Source: Linanthus parryae
Lineage: Eukaryota; Streptophyta; Magnoliopsida; Ericales; Polemoniaceae
Length of the DNA: 64,000 nt
Direction of reading: 5' to 3'
Assembly (NCBI GenBank): GCA_023055425.1
Contig: JALGPY010000001.1
Coordinates: forward strand, 144,609,368-144,673,367
Each line of letters starts with the position of its first letter. Within the stretch, counting starts at the first letter, position 1. The position numbers were made by a program, and so were the translations under genes. Shown piece by piece: positions 44,444 through 54,759 of the stretch. Below the pieces are notes generated by a model. The model searched no databases, had not been told where the DNA came from, and saw only the letters and a program-made list of their open reading frames with translations.

Positions 44444-45310
44444 TTAGAAATAATCGCCTGTAAATGGCATTGGGACTACATCCTTATCTATGCATTTATT
44501 CAGCCACCTGGGGAACTGATCAGTCCACACGTATTCTACATTTTCCGAAGCCACGTACTTAGCTAAACGATGGGCGCTTTTATTAAGCTCTCTTCTCCAG
44601 AAATTCAGACTGAGTTCTCTGAATTGGGACATGAGTAACAGCAATTCTTCCGTCAGCTCCTTCATCTGCCCTTCCTCTCTCTTTCCTCTCCCCATTCTTG
44701 CTGCCTTCAGATCGGAGATTACTTGGTTTGCATCACCCACCACAATAATCCTTCTCTGCTTCCATTGGAGACTATGACGAAGAGCTTGAAGACATGCATA
44801 GGCCTCTGCAACACGGGCACTTTCACTTCGTGGTGAAGTGACGGCTCCGGCCATCAAACAGCCCCCTGAGGCTTCTCGGAGGACAAATCCGGCTGTTGCA
44901 TTACCAGATCTACAGTCCCAACCCCCATCAAATTGAAGTAGGAGACCGTCTTCATCCTCTGGCTCCATAGGAGTTCGAGGATCTTGGGCTGACAAGATAA
45001 GAGCTTCTCCTTGTCTGAATTTCTGTTCTTGTACTTTCCGCTGTATGAGCTGTATGACTGATTCTGTGTTGACCCACGTCTTCTTAAATCTTCTTGTATT
45101 TCTATTGTGCCAAATAGCCCATATAGTTATGCAGTACTTTGTTAGATCCTCCTCCCCCAATCTCATTATATCCGCTAGAATTCTTCCTGAGTTTCCTGAA
45201 TTTGTGTTGCTTAATAGGTTGTTGCCCATCATATTCCAGACTGCAACTGCAAGAGGGCACAAAAAACAGGGCATGTTCAGCGGTTTCCACACTCTCTTCG
45301 CATACATCAC
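44444..45310 (-). pseudogene. LINE ORF2 C-terminus with RNase H, out of frame
   Basis: An open frame of 288 codons whose useful part begins at about 45255, where it takes over from ORF2 after a frameshift. After a linker it encodes an RNase H domain of the plant-LINE (RVT_3) type: LLLQFDGGWDCRSGNATAG (first catalytic Asp), SARVAEAYACLQALRHSL (Glu), IIVVGDANQVISDLKAA (Asp) and the C-terminal NKSAHRLAKYV. Catalytic residues look present. The stop at 44444 is about 25 bp from the A tail. It would be part of ORF2 in an intact element. Confidence 0.9.
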
Positions 45311-48300
45311 ACTGGTCAGGTATCTTTACCCCTCTTTTCCTCAAATTATTCGATGTTGGAAGTATGTTTTTAGCTGCTCTCCAGACAAGATGAATTATTT
45401 TCCTTTCTATTTTAAGTTTCCACAACTTGGGGAAAGGACTCTTACTTTGTACTGAGCTGCCACCGATATTCTCCTGATCAAGCTTTTCCTTCATTCCCAG
45501 GGCGTAACCCGACTTAACGGAGTAAATCCCGTTATCTGTGTAGTGCCATCTGATCCTGTCCGCTGTTGGCTGCTGAGGGAGGGAGATCTGGGCTACTTCC
45601 TGGCAGTCAAACTCAAGCAGGTACTCCTTCAATTTCGGAAGATTCCAGCTTTGTGTATCGTGATTGATAAATTCTTCAACCCTCATACTGTTGATCATAC
45701 TATTCTTGGTAATCAGTTTAAAAGATGGCTCTCGAGGAAGCCATGGGGAGTTCATTTGAGCAGTTCTACCATCTCCTATTTGCCAGCGGGTGCCTCGCGC
45801 CAGAAGCCTTCTACCGAAGAGAATACTTCTCCACGCAAAACTTGGTGAGCTTCCTTCCTTTGCTGTCCAGAAATTTTCATTTGCATAGTACTTTGCTTTA
45901 ATAACTTTGCTCATCAAAGAGTCCGGGTTATCTATTAGCCTCCACGCTTGCTTTGCGAGCATCGCTTGATTGAAAATTTTGAAGTCCCGAAAGGCCAATC
46001 CTCCTTGTTCTCTGGGTTCCTGCATTTTCTGCCACGAAATCCAATTAATGCCCCTTTCTTTCTTAGAGTTGCTCCACCAGAACTGTCGAATTTTGCCTTC
46101 AATCTTTGTGCACACCCCATCAGGTAGTTTAAAGCATGACATTGCGTAGCTTGGGATCGCATTTGCCACTGCTTTAATAAGTACCTCTTTACCACCAATT
46201 GACAATGACTTCTCCTTCCACCCCTTTAACTTACTGTCAATTCTGTCGAGAATAAAAGAGAAAGTGGTGTATTTTTGTTTTCCAATAGTCGTTGGCAATC
46301 CAAGATACTTATCGTGCTTTTCTGTTTCAGGGATACCACATAGCTGCTTGATTTCCTCCTTGGTGATATCCGGGACGTTTGGGGAGAAAACGATCGCAGA
46401 CTTGTCAAAGTTAACCAACTGTCCCGAAGCTCTACAATACATGTTTAGAATAGCTTGTAAATTTGTAACCTCCTGTTTAGTAGCCTGTAAAAAGAAAATT
46501 GAATCGTCAGCGAAAAAGAGATGGGAGACCACTGGTCCTCCCCGAGATGCTGACACTCCCGCAATATTTTTGTTAATTACTGCGGAAGTGACAGCTCTCG
46601 ATAGTGCTTCTGAACAAAGCACAAATAGGTAGGGGGAGAGGGGGCAGCCTTGCCTCAACCCCCTTTCCGGGATCACTCTCCCTGTTATAGCACCATCCCT
46701 AACGAACTCATATTGTGCTGTTGAGATGCACCGCATGATCACCGAAACCAGATTAGGTCCTAAGCCAACTTTCTTAAGCACCTCATAAAGAAAAGGCCAT
46801 TCGACCCTATCATAGGCTTTGGACATATCCACCTTGATAGCTAGAGCACCCTTCTTCCCCTTCTTTCTCGTTTTCAAAGTGTGTATAACTTCGAAAGCCG
46901 TCAAAATATTGTCGGTGATGAGCCTACCGGGGACAAAGGCTGACTGATTATCAGAAATAAGCTGATCAAGGACAGTTTTAACTCTATTTGCTACCACTTT
47001 AGCAACAATTTTGTAGACCACCGAACACAAACTAATGGGTCGGTAGTCCACGGGTCTTCTTGGTTGCTTAGTCTTGGGGATGAGAGCAAGGATCGTATTA
47101 TTAAAGCTGCCCAACTCTGCTCCTTCGTTTAAGACATCCAGGCATGTTTTGACTGTGTCATTCCCCACAATACCCCAGTGTTTTTGGTAGAAACCTGCCG
47201 AGAAGCCATCTTTACCAGGCGCCTTGTCTGGCCCCATCGAAAAGAGTGCTGTCGTAACTTCTTTTGCTGTAAACTTCACTTCCAAGGACTCTGCTGTCGC
47301 TACTGGTATTGTGCAGTGCCCCAGGTGGGAGCAAACCGTGTTAATCTCCTCAACAGTAGGCTTGGATGACGTAAAGATAGCCTTGAAATGGCGTTCAAGA
47401 CAGCCAGTAACTTCACTATCTGACTGCACCCATTCCCCTTCTTCGTTTTCGATCCCTTTAAAGCTATTCCTTGCCTTTCTAATGGACGCTTTACAGTGAA
47501 AAAATTTTGTATTCCTGTCTCCATGCTTCAGCCAATCCGAGTGCGCCCTTTGAGCCCACATAATTTCCTCCCTCCTAAGTAAACCATCATACTTCTCCGA
47601 AATCGACTCTGATTCTTTTCGAACAGTGCTGGTCTGTGCTATGCTTTCCAGGTGGTCCTTTTGATCTCTCAGGGCTTTGATCTGTTTCTTCACACTACCG
47701 AAGCAATCCCTGTTCCAATTACGGCAGTGGGTTGAAAGAGATTGCAGCTTTGTAGACAAGTTCGATTGGCCTCCATTCTCCCAGCAGTTTTCAACAAGAT
47801 TAGCAAAATCACTATGCAAATTCCACATTTTTTCATAATGAAATCTACGTCTTCTGTTTCTCTTGGGAATATGGGTCTCCCACTCTAGTAATAATGGGCG
47901 ATGATCAGATCTCATACCTGTTTTATGGGTAACTCTGGCCCCACCGAATTTGTTCATCCATTCGATCGTGGCCACTACTCTGTCAAGTCGGACTTTGATG
48001 TGTGTCTCCTCCTCTTGGTTGTTTGTCCAAGTAAATTCGGGTCCTGCAAATCCCAAATCCACAAGACCTAGTTCTTGCAAGACTGAGTTGAACTCTTGCA
48101 TCTGGCTATATCGCCTTTCGCGACCTCCTTCTTTTTCCATGTTGGACCGAATTTCGTTGAAATCACCACAAATACACCATGGTAAATCCGAAATTTTTGC
48201 AATTCTTCTTAGAAGTTCCCACGAGTTATATCTTTGTTCCCGATCGGGGTCTCCATAGAAACCCGTGAGCCTCCAAGATGAACCATTAGCTTCCTCTACA

Positions 48301-48572
48301 CAAGCATCAATATGGTGAATGGAAAACTTAATTAGCTTAATTTTTACCTTGTCATCCCAAAGTAGTGCTAATCCTCCTTTATGTTCCTGAGCTTCTGCGA
48401 AGATCCCTTTTGCATACTTCACCTTTTCTCTGACTTTCTCCATCTCCTGTTTGTTGAGTTTAGTCTCCATAAGAAAGACTATATTTGGGGAAAGGAGCCT
48501 CAACTGCTCCCTTAGTGCTCGGACCGCACGTGGTTTCCCCAACCCACGTACGTTCCAACTAAGTAGACTCAT
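45102..48572 (-). CDS. LINE ORF2: endonuclease and reverse transcriptase, frameshifted near its C-terminus
   Basis: The frame has 1,156 codons. The APE-type endonuclease lies at residues 1-230: WNVRGLG, MET-K, GDFNEI and SDHRP catalytic-site motifs. The reverse transcriptase covers about 480-760, with DYRPISLCSVVYKIVAKVVA near 508, DMSKAYDRVEW near 575, GLRQGCPLSPYLF near 640 and the catalytic FADD near 686. A zf-RVT region is at about 1030-1105 (WKLKIERKI, CDVCEESVETAEHAL). The reading then shifts at about 45258-45268, beside an A6 tract, so the last 50 or so residues are unrelated to the family and the RNase H domain lies in the next frame. The start ATG overlaps the ORF1 stop (ATGA at 48569-48572), implying translation coupled to ORF1. 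The shift probably makes this copy defective in cis. Confidence 0.93.
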   Translation of the reverse strand: MSLLSWNVRGLGKPRAVRALREQLRLLSPNIVFLMETKLNKQEMEKVREKVKYAKGIFAEAQEHKGGLALLWDDKVKIKLIKFSIHHIDACVEEANGSSWRLTGFYGDPDREQRYNSWELLRRIAKISDLPWCICGDFNEIRSNMEKEGGRERRYSQMQEFNSVLQELGLVDLGFAGPEFTWTNNQEEETHIKVRLDRVVATIEWMNKFGGARVTHKTGMRSDHRPLLLEWETHIPKRNRRRRFHYEKMWNLHSDFANLVENCWENGGQSNLSTKLQSLSTHCRNWNRDCFGSVKKQIKALRDQKDHLESIAQTSTVRKESESISEKYDGLLRREEIMWAQRAHSDWLKHGDRNTKFFHCKASIRKARNSFKGIENEEGEWVQSDSEVTGCLERHFKAIFTSSKPTVEEINTVCSHLGHCTIPVATAESLEVKFTAKEVTTALFSMGPDKAPGKDGFSAGFYQKHWGIVGNDTVKTCLDVLNEGAELGSFNNTILALIPKTKQPRRPVDYRPISLCSVVYKIVAKVVANRVKTVLDQLISDNQSAFVPGRLITDNILTAFEVIHTLKTRKKGKKGALAIKVDMSKAYDRVEWPFLYEVLKKVGLGPNLVSVIMRCISTAQYEFVRDGAITGRVIPERGLRQGCPLSPYLFVLCSEALSRAVTSAVINKNIAGVSASRGGPVVSHLFFADDSIFFLQATKQEVTNLQAILNMYCRASGQLVNFDKSAIVFSPNVPDITKEEIKQLCGIPETEKHDKYLGLPTTIGKQKYTTFSFILDRIDSKLKGWKEKSLSIGGKEVLIKAVANAIPSYAMSCFKLPDGVCTKIEGKIRQFWWSNSKKERGINWISWQKMQEPREQGGLAFRDFKIFNQAMLAKQAWRLIDNPDSLMSKVIKAKYYANENFWTAKEGSSPSFAWRSILFGRRLLARGTRWQIGDGRTAQMNSPWLPREPSFKLITKNSMINSMRVEEFINHDTQSWNLPKLKEYLLEFDCQEVAQISLPQQPTADRIRWHYTDNGIYSVKSGYALGMKEKLDQENIGGSSVQSKSPFPKLWKLKIERKIIHLVWRAAKNILPTSNNLRKRGVKIPDQCDVCEESVETAEHALFFVPSCSCSLEYDGQQPIKQHKFRKLRKNSSGYNEIGGGGSNKVLHNYMGYLAQ

Positions 48573-49957
48573 TGTGCTCGGCGGCCCTGAACATCAGGCG
48601 CCGCCGTTTTCGCAATATTAGTTGTTGAGGAGTTCTCGTCCCCGGTGTTCTTAACTGACATAGCTGATATCAGCTTCTTCTCAAGATTAATGGCTCGACT
48701 TTTATTACCCCCCTTAGAGCTGCTGTCCGTTTTTGGGGGAGGGCTAAAGTTGAATTGATCTCCCACCTTCCTCTTTGGGGATTGCGGTGCTTTATCTCTA
48801 GCCTTCATAGCATTCCTCGCTGCATTCTTCCAATTCAGTCCCGTATTCACCTTGGGAAGCGTGACATCTGGGACCGAGTTGTTTGCTTGGTTTGACGCCG
48901 ACTCTAAATTATTAATTATTGCAGCCACCCCTTCGGAGTTATTGCTGACATGATTGCTTTGTTCCTCTTGGGTTTGCTCCTTATTAGCCGTGCTATCCTC
49001 ATCCTGCGCTGCAACATACGTCTCCTCTTCCATATCCGACATTCTCTGGCCAGTCTCTTCTCTCTCTGATGTCTCTTCAGTCCCCGTCTGTTTCTTCGAA
49101 GGATGGCCAGTGGGCTGCTCTGGGCTTTCCCCTTCTTTATTAGTTCCTGTCTGCTCCTTGCTCGTCTGGTGGGTATTGTTTCTTCTATCTCTGTACTGTT
49201 GGACAGTCTCCTTCTTCTTCACCGGAGGTTGGAAGAGGAGCCAACTCCCATACCCCGGTTCTTCTCCATCCTCTAATTTCTTCTGCCTCAGAGCACAGTC
49301 TCCACTCACATGATTCAATTGTCCACACCAGCAGCAAATCTTCGGTATTCTTTCGTAACGAAAGTCCAGCCAAGTTTTACCTTGGTCTGTATTGATGAAA
49401 ATTCCTCTTCTTAGGGGTTTGTCGCAACTCACCCTAGCTCTAACTCGGACGTAGCTGGAGATCTCGTCATAGTACGCCTTCGAGTCGGATCTCAAGACTT
49501 CATAGCACCCTTCAACTGCTTTCTTGCCTGATTCTTCTTTCACTAAGTGGATCGGGAGTTGAAGGACATGTATCCAAACATCTAGGGTTTTGAATGAGAC
49601 TGTCTCAATATCCGTGTCGATCTCCCAGTTCTGCAGAATCAAAACTTGGCCGTCGTAAGCCCATGGTCCTCCCCCTTGTACTCTCCTCATGGATGCCTCC
49701 GTGGGAAACCGTATGATAAAAGTGTTTTGTTTAACTTCGAAGAAACTAACCCGTTCGCCATCGATCCATATCCTTTGGAAGAACTGGATCATGGCAGCGC
49801 AATCTTCAACCTTCTTGCCCATGATTTTGCCGATTAAGCAGTTCTTGAAATCTCTCGCCGCCTGCTTGCAATATTCCTGATCAAACTCTACTACAGTTTC
49901 CTCCTCTTCGGCAGTTCGTTGGGGATACCGTCGTCCTTCATGCATGCCGTCGGCCAT
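48569..49957 (-). CDS. LINE ORF1: DUF4283/zinc-knuckle RNA-binding protein
   Basis: 462 codons, complete. Residues about 30-170 are the DUF4283 domain of plant LINE ORF1 proteins (NCLIGKIMGKKVEDCAAMI, FIIRFPTEASMRRVQGGGPW, DVWIHVLQLPI). At about 213-226 is a CX2CX4HX4C zinc knuckle (CCWCGQLNHVSGDC). The C-terminal half is low-complexity and Glu/Thr/Ser-rich, ending in a basic segment. It should bind the element's RNA to form the transposition particle. The start is the first ATG of the frame, about 60 bp from the element's 5' end. Its stop overlaps the ORF2 start. Confidence 0.93.
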   Translation of the reverse strand: MADGMHEGRRYPQRTAEEEETVVEFDQEYCKQAARDFKNCLIGKIMGKKVEDCAAMIQFFQRIWIDGERVSFFEVKQNTFIIRFPTEASMRRVQGGGPWAYDGQVLILQNWEIDTDIETVSFKTLDVWIHVLQLPIHLVKEESGKKAVEGCYEVLRSDSKAYYDEISSYVRVRARVSCDKPLRRGIFINTDQGKTWLDFRYERIPKICCWCGQLNHVSGDCALRQKKLEDGEEPGYGSWLLFQPPVKKKETVQQYRDRRNNTHQTSKEQTGTNKEGESPEQPTGHPSKKQTGTEETSEREETGQRMSDMEEETYVAAQDEDSTANKEQTQEEQSNHVSNNSEGVAAIINNLESASNQANNSVPDVTLPKVNTGLNWKNAARNAMKARDKAPQSPKRKVGDQFNFSPPPKTDSSSKGGNKSRAINLEKKLISAMSVKNTGDENSSTTNIAKTAAPDVQGRRAQ

Positions 49958-50060
49958 GATTTGCTAGAAACTAGGTTTAGGGTTTGTGTCGCCTCTCTCT
50001 CTAGAGAGAAACTTTTCTAAATAAAAGGGTAAATTAGGGACAAGTGATTTGTGATTTGGA

Positions 50061-51249
50061 CTCGGTTATCTTTACTGATTTGTGGTTTTAAAAGTTTTAA
50101 TTACGTGACATGTGGTTTGTTTCGTCTTTCACCTAACAATTCCATTTATATTTCCGTTAAATTTTATGTTCAAAACTTCTGTTTCACCCTCTAAGTACCA
50201 ATATATTAGCAAAAATGTTACCAAAATGCTTATTTAAATGAAACAAACAAGAAAATAGGGGAAAAAAAGAAAAAAAAAAACAATGAAATGTTCCAGGACG
50301 AACAGAGGACGCCGGGTTAAAGAAGATGAAGACGAGGCAAAGGAGTATTGAGGAACAAGGAAGGTGACTGAATAGCAAGCTTCAAAAACAAATCTGTTTC
50401 CCCACTCTTTCTCTCTCGCGTTCTTCACACCACAGTCGATGAACACAACCGCCAAAGTGGCCGACCTATTGGAGTGGCGCCTAGGGTATGCGCTGGGTGG
50501 TGTGCTATAGAGACGACGAGCAAATGGTGAAAACAGATACCATCTGGCTTTGGTGATTGATTTGATCCCAATCATATGGGTGTTAAAGTCTATATTTTCT
50601 CGTGGCTGTGAAGGCAAAGCAGCGATGCTGGTTGAAATCAGATTTTCGGTCTAGATCAGAGTTTCGAGGTTCTGGGCTATGGTGGTATGTATGAGATTGA
50701 GGTTTTCTGAATCGTTGTTTCTGTTGTTTGATTATGGCAGCTTGATTTGGTGGATGAAGGAATCAGGTGGGCAGGGTAGATTTGTTTCAGTTGTTTGTTC
50801 TGGGCTTTTTTTTTATGAAGTGTTCTGAGCTATTTATCTTTAGTTGTTTCTAGCGCTCGAATTATGCCAAAGTGATTTGAGAAAAAGAAAAAAGGAAGAA
50901 GAAGATTAGTGAAACTTTTAGAATGCTAGATTGAGTGAATTTCTTATTCCTTCTCCAGTTCTTATCTTAATCAATGTGTAGTTGTTATGTTGGTGACAAT
51001 AGATTCTTCTTCCTCCGTGGAATGGGGTTGGTTTTGTTACTTTTGCATATATATATATATATATATATGTATATATTCTCTATTCCTTTTTGGTTATTTT
51101 AAGCATTGATTTGAATTAAAGGTTAAAATACAATTGACTTAAGTATTTGTTAACGGAAATATGGACGAAAAACCTACTTGACACACGGAGCAAACCACAT
51201 GTCACTTAAGTGAAACGTTTCAAACCACGGGTCACCTAACAGAACCGAG
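50061..51249. mobile_element. Inverted-repeat DNA element, possibly MULE-like
   Basis: Imperfect terminal inverted repeats of about 100 bp: 50061-50160 (CTCGGTT, GTGACATGTGGTTTG, TATTTCCGTTAA) pair with 51150-51249 (TTAACGGAAATAT, CAAACCACATGTCAC, AACCGAG). The 1-kb interior encodes nothing recognisable. Long inverted repeats suit a non-autonomous Mutator-like element, but no 9-bp target duplication is seen. A (TA)n run of 22 bases lies inside at 51047-51068. The LINE sits immediately to its left. Confidence 0.6.
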
Positions 51250-51467
51250 CGTATAAAAAAATAAAAGTAATACTATATGTTCCAAAAAAATATGTCCCAA
51301 AAGTGTCACAAACTTGCCACTTCTCCTATATTGACAAATATCTTGAAACTTGTTTTAAGTAGTGATGGGCCCTGTAGATGATGTTGGTGATTTGGTATGT
51401 TATTGGAATGTTTATTTTGGTACATATAGTTTTGCTAAAAAACAAACTTATCATAGCGACATATTCA

Positions 51468-51914
51468 GAGCCCGTTTGGTAATGCTTTTGCTTTCTCGAA
51501 CGCTGCTTTTTGAATCCAAAAACAGTATTTTTGTGTTTGGTAATGTTTTGTTTTTCTGCTTTCTAGAAAGCAACTGCTTCCCCACAGCAGCTTTTGAAAA
51601 GCAGGGGAGAGGCTGCTTTCTACGACCTGCTTTTTGATTAATTTATCGTTTGACATCATTATCTATTAATAAATATTAATAATATTTTATTGTAAAAGTA
51701 CTATTTATTATATCATGTCTGAAATTGACGTTTTCACATTAACAAAAAGTCTAGGGCACTAATTACCAAACACAGAATGTCAAAAGTGCTTTTCCACAGT
51801 AGATTTTATGCGGAGTTTACCAAACACTTTTTGTGTAGATTCTCACAGCACATTTCTCATAGTTATTTCTACAAATCAGCTTTTTAAACCGCCACAGCAT
51901 TACCAAACTAGCCC
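51468..51914. mobile_element. MITE with GTTTGGTAATGCT inverted repeats
   Basis: This 447-bp AT-rich element has ends GAGCCCGTTTGGTAATGCT and, inverted, AGCATTACCAAACTAGCCCTC. A 3-bp direct repeat TCA flanks it (51465-51467 and 51915-51917), which suits a PIF/Harbinger-type element, although a hAT origin is possible. No coding capacity is seen. Confidence 0.75.
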
Positions 51915-52337
51915 TCAGTAACTTTTCTCCAGTCAATGGGGTTGTTTGGAGGATTAAAAAAAGGTAAGCTTTTCCTTTTTCTTTTTCTTTTAGGTGCCTG
52001 GATTGATTAAACTCTCCTAGTATACATTTTTTCGAAAAACGGAATTGCAGGTCTCAATTATTTTTGACGGAAAAGGAATCTAGACTCCTATTCTTGAATC
52101 CAGAGATCGGTTTCGGGTAAAACTGAGTGCAACACATGAGAAAACACACATAAATAATTCGGAAATAAGACTCCATCTTTCTGAAAATTCATGGCCCTAT
52201 TTTAAAAAAAATAGGACTCGGTTTTATCAAATTCGGAATTCACTTCTGAAAATAGGGCTCCGAGACCATTGACTTCCAGTCTACAAATTTCTGACCTTTC
52301 CATATTCTTGATTTCGCTGTCGTATTTTGGATGTCAT

Positions 52338-52620
52338 TAGGTGGTTCAAACTTCTACCCCCTTACTTATTACTTTGGATAGTTACCACTAGACAAAAGAA
52401 TGATGTTTGTTAAAATTGTACTTCATATTATATATTTGAATTATTAGCGATCAAACAATTCATACACGTGAATAATAGATATCCAAAACCTTTAGCACTA
52501 GAAATCTCAAAAAAATATTATAAGAAAACATTATAAACAATTCTAACAAACAACATTCTTTGGTCTAATGGTAACTATCCAAAGTAGTAACTATTCTTGA
52601 TTTCGCTTTCGAACCACCTA
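52338..52620. mobile_element. Foldback element with long inverted repeats
   Basis: Outer arms TAGGTGGTTC (52338-52347) and GAACCACCTA (52611-52620) enclose inner arms of about 44 bp: 52369-52411 (TTTGGATAGTTACCACTAGA onward) and 52543-52587. The loop is about 130 bp and AT-rich. It resembles a MITE or solo foldback. The right end was then duplicated (see 52593-52650). Confidence 0.8.
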
Positions 52621-52650
52621 GATTCTTGATCTCGCTTTCGAACCACCTAG
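52593..52650. repeat. 29-bp tandem duplication at the end of the foldback element
   Basis: ATTCTTGATTTCGCTTTCG plus AACCACCTAG occurs twice in a row (52593-52621 and 52622-52650) with one difference (TTT against CTC region). ATTCTTGATTTCGCT also occurs on the left side at about 52302. It contains the terminal arm of the inverted repeat. Confidence 0.9.
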
Positions 52651-54159
52651 TTAACAATATTTTTCAATAATATTCGTTACAGGTTTTTGAATTGATGGGC
52701 TGCCCAAGTTTGTTAGAAACCTCAAGACTAAACGAAATGAGTCTTTAAAAGAGTGGCATATTGGAATTTTATGTTGAAAGGGTGGCATTTTGGGATTTTT
52801 TGTTAAAAAGGTGGCATTTTGGGATTTTTGGTACTAAACAGGTGTATTTTGGGAAATTCATCCATTGTTACTACTACTATGTTATTGTCTTCTCTCAGCT
52901 GAATTGAAGTAGTTACTTTTACACTATGTTCCAAATGTTCAAGGCAGTGTTTAACAATGTTTGCGGAGATCAATTATGTCTTCTTTTGGAACCCACGACG
53001 ATATGAGTTTTAGATTCGTGCAGGTTAAGTAACTCTAAAAGCAGCTTTTCAAATGACTCATCCAAGCAGAAAAGAGATCGCAGATACAATGCATTTTCTT
53101 CTCTTTGGACAAAGCAGATTAGATTGAAAGCCAGAAAGAAGAGCAGGAATGAGATTGTAGAACTGTATTTGAAGGAAACCACAATGTTTTACTATATTTT
53201 TTTCTTTTTCTTTTTTTTGTTTTTGAAGAAGGAAACCACCATTTGTTTAACATACCATATAACTCGGTTATTACAATGACCAACCTCCTCCAACTGTGTA
53301 GTCATATCTTATTTAACAGCCTACGGCACAGGTGATCAAACAACGTGAAACAATCCTCTCTCATTCTGTCTTCAACTGGTGCAAGTGCAACATCCACTCG
53401 TCCAGGTTCTTAATATCGTTTCAAGGAAGCAAAATAATATTATACCTAGTACTTTTATACTTTTATAGAACTCTTGACATAGACCCCATGCAGTATACAT
53501 TTGCCAACAATGTGATACACGCACTAACTCTCCACGCGATACCTGACATCGTGCACCAATAGTTTTGATTTTATCGACATCAAACACCAACAGTTGTCTA
53601 GCTTTAAGGGTGCAATGTCAGTAAACTCAATACTGCTGCGTGGGGCTTAATTATCAATTCTCACAGGGCATGTCTTGCACAGCCAGCAAACAAATACTGC
53701 AAAGATGCATCAAAAGTTTATTTTCTATGATTGAAGTATTAAAATTAGATCCTCGGTAATTTTGTTTTATGAGTACCATCTTTTCACTGTTTCTTTTCCA
53801 ATCATTTTCCCACTTTCCTAGACATAATGATCTTCCAAATCATGCAAAAAGAGGGAGAGAGAATAAATCAACTTTACCAAACCTTGTTCTCATCTCCATG
53901 ATCATGCACTGGAAACAAACTCTATGCACAAGGGATTTGGATGCAATCATACATGTTCAAACAACAAATTAGTTTAACCCCCAAAGTGAATAACTTGTTC
54001 AGATTGATCAGGAATCAATAAGCTGCACCTTTCTCCAGATAGGGGCAATTATGTCAAAAAAAGAACAAAGAAAAAAAAAAGAAAATCTGCTCTCACCAGA
54101 GAGATCAGAGAGCGCTATCTAGACAAAGCAGAAACCATATAATAAGCTAAGAGAAAACA
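52651..54159. other. Intergenic stretch upstream and downstream context of the NHL gene
   Basis: AT-rich sequence with no gene seen. Three near-repeats of GGTGGCATTTTGGGATTTTT occur around 52750-52830. Open frames of 60-76 codons at 52970-53590 have no recognisable domain. The last 100-150 bases may be the 3' untranslated region of the minus-strand gene at 54160. Confidence 0.5.
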
Positions 54160-54759
54160 TTATTTAGACTTGGAGCTGCAATGCGTGCCCGTACTATTCC
54201 TACTCGAAAGTATAAAATGAAGCTCACAATTCAACCGTAGCCGGAACTTAACCGACCCGAGAATCCCAACCCGCCACCGCGTCCCCGTACTACCGACAAG
54301 TTGCAACGTCACGCGGTCCCGTTTCAAAGACAAGTCCACTAGAATCATCTGCTCCGGGTTCAACGGTATTGGCGATGACTCGACCTGGTAATGCAACACC
54401 TCAGAGTCATTCTTCTTCACCTCAAACGGCGGTGCCACCAATTGAGCAATCTCCAACCCATGGAAAGACAGTATGAAGCTGGAATCATAAAAACTCGCGT
54501 GGGCCCTCATGTTGTCGTTCTCCCACTTGATCTTAATGCTGACTTCTGTGGTGAGGAGCCCTGCGTAATCATAATCAAACACATCCAGATGAGTGTAGAC
54601 GACGCTAATGGAAGGGACTTTAGGCCTCACGACTAAGTACCCGACAAAGACCACCAAGCCGGTGAATATCACCGCGATGGTTATGATTGTGCAGAGGATG
54701 GCGACGAACCAGATGAAGAAGCTGGTTCGTCGTTGGGGGAATACAGGTTTTGATGGCAT
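54160..54759 (-). CDS. NDR1/HIN1-like (NHL), LEA_2 family membrane protein
   Basis: 199 codons, intronless. A short basic N-terminus (residues 1-12) is followed by a transmembrane helix at about 13-45 (FFIWFVAILCTIITIAVIFT, then a valine-rich stretch). A LEA_2-type beta domain spans residues 55-170 (VPSISVVYTHLDVFDYDYAG, SIKIKWENDNMRAHASFYDS, VLHYQVESSPIPL, VDLSLKRDRVTLQLVGSTG). The tail is Ser/Lys-rich. Length and order fit the NHL family, whose members sit at the plasma membrane and take part in immunity, abiotic stress or plasmodesmal functions. The family's NPN-like motif is altered here to WENDN. The ATG is the first of the frame. The exact subfamily is uncertain. Confidence 0.85.
   Translation of the reverse strand: MPSKPVFPQRRTSFFIWFVAILCTIITIAVIFTGLVVFVGYLVVRPKVPSISVVYTHLDVFDYDYAGLLTTEVSIKIKWENDNMRAHASFYDSSFILSFHGLEIAQLVAPPFEVKKNDSEVLHYQVESSPIPLNPEQMILVDLSLKRDRVTLQLVGSTGTRWRVGILGSVKFRLRLNCELHFILSSRNSTGTHCSSKSK

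Larger units (their letters stand above)
44411..50018 (-). mobile_element. Full-length L1-type LINE retrotransposon
   Basis: This 5.6-kb element is bounded by a 17-bp target duplication AAATAAAAGGGTAAATT (44394-44410 and 50019-50035). The 3' end is an A tail on minus (T run at 44411-44421). It carries ORF1 (gag-like) and ORF2 (endonuclease, reverse transcriptase, zinc finger, RNase H), the layout of plant L1 elements with an acquired RNase H. ORF1 and ORF2 overlap by ATGA. Apart from one frameshift in ORF2 the frames are open, so it is a recent insertion. It lies about 0.33 kb upstream of the coiled-coil gene's start codon, on the same strand, so its 3' end faces that gene's promoter. Confidence 0.95.

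Noticed and set aside
50234..50617. A 127-codon minus-strand frame
   Set aside because: It lies within an inverted-repeat element, has a hydrophobic Phe run from a poly-A tract and shows no domain.
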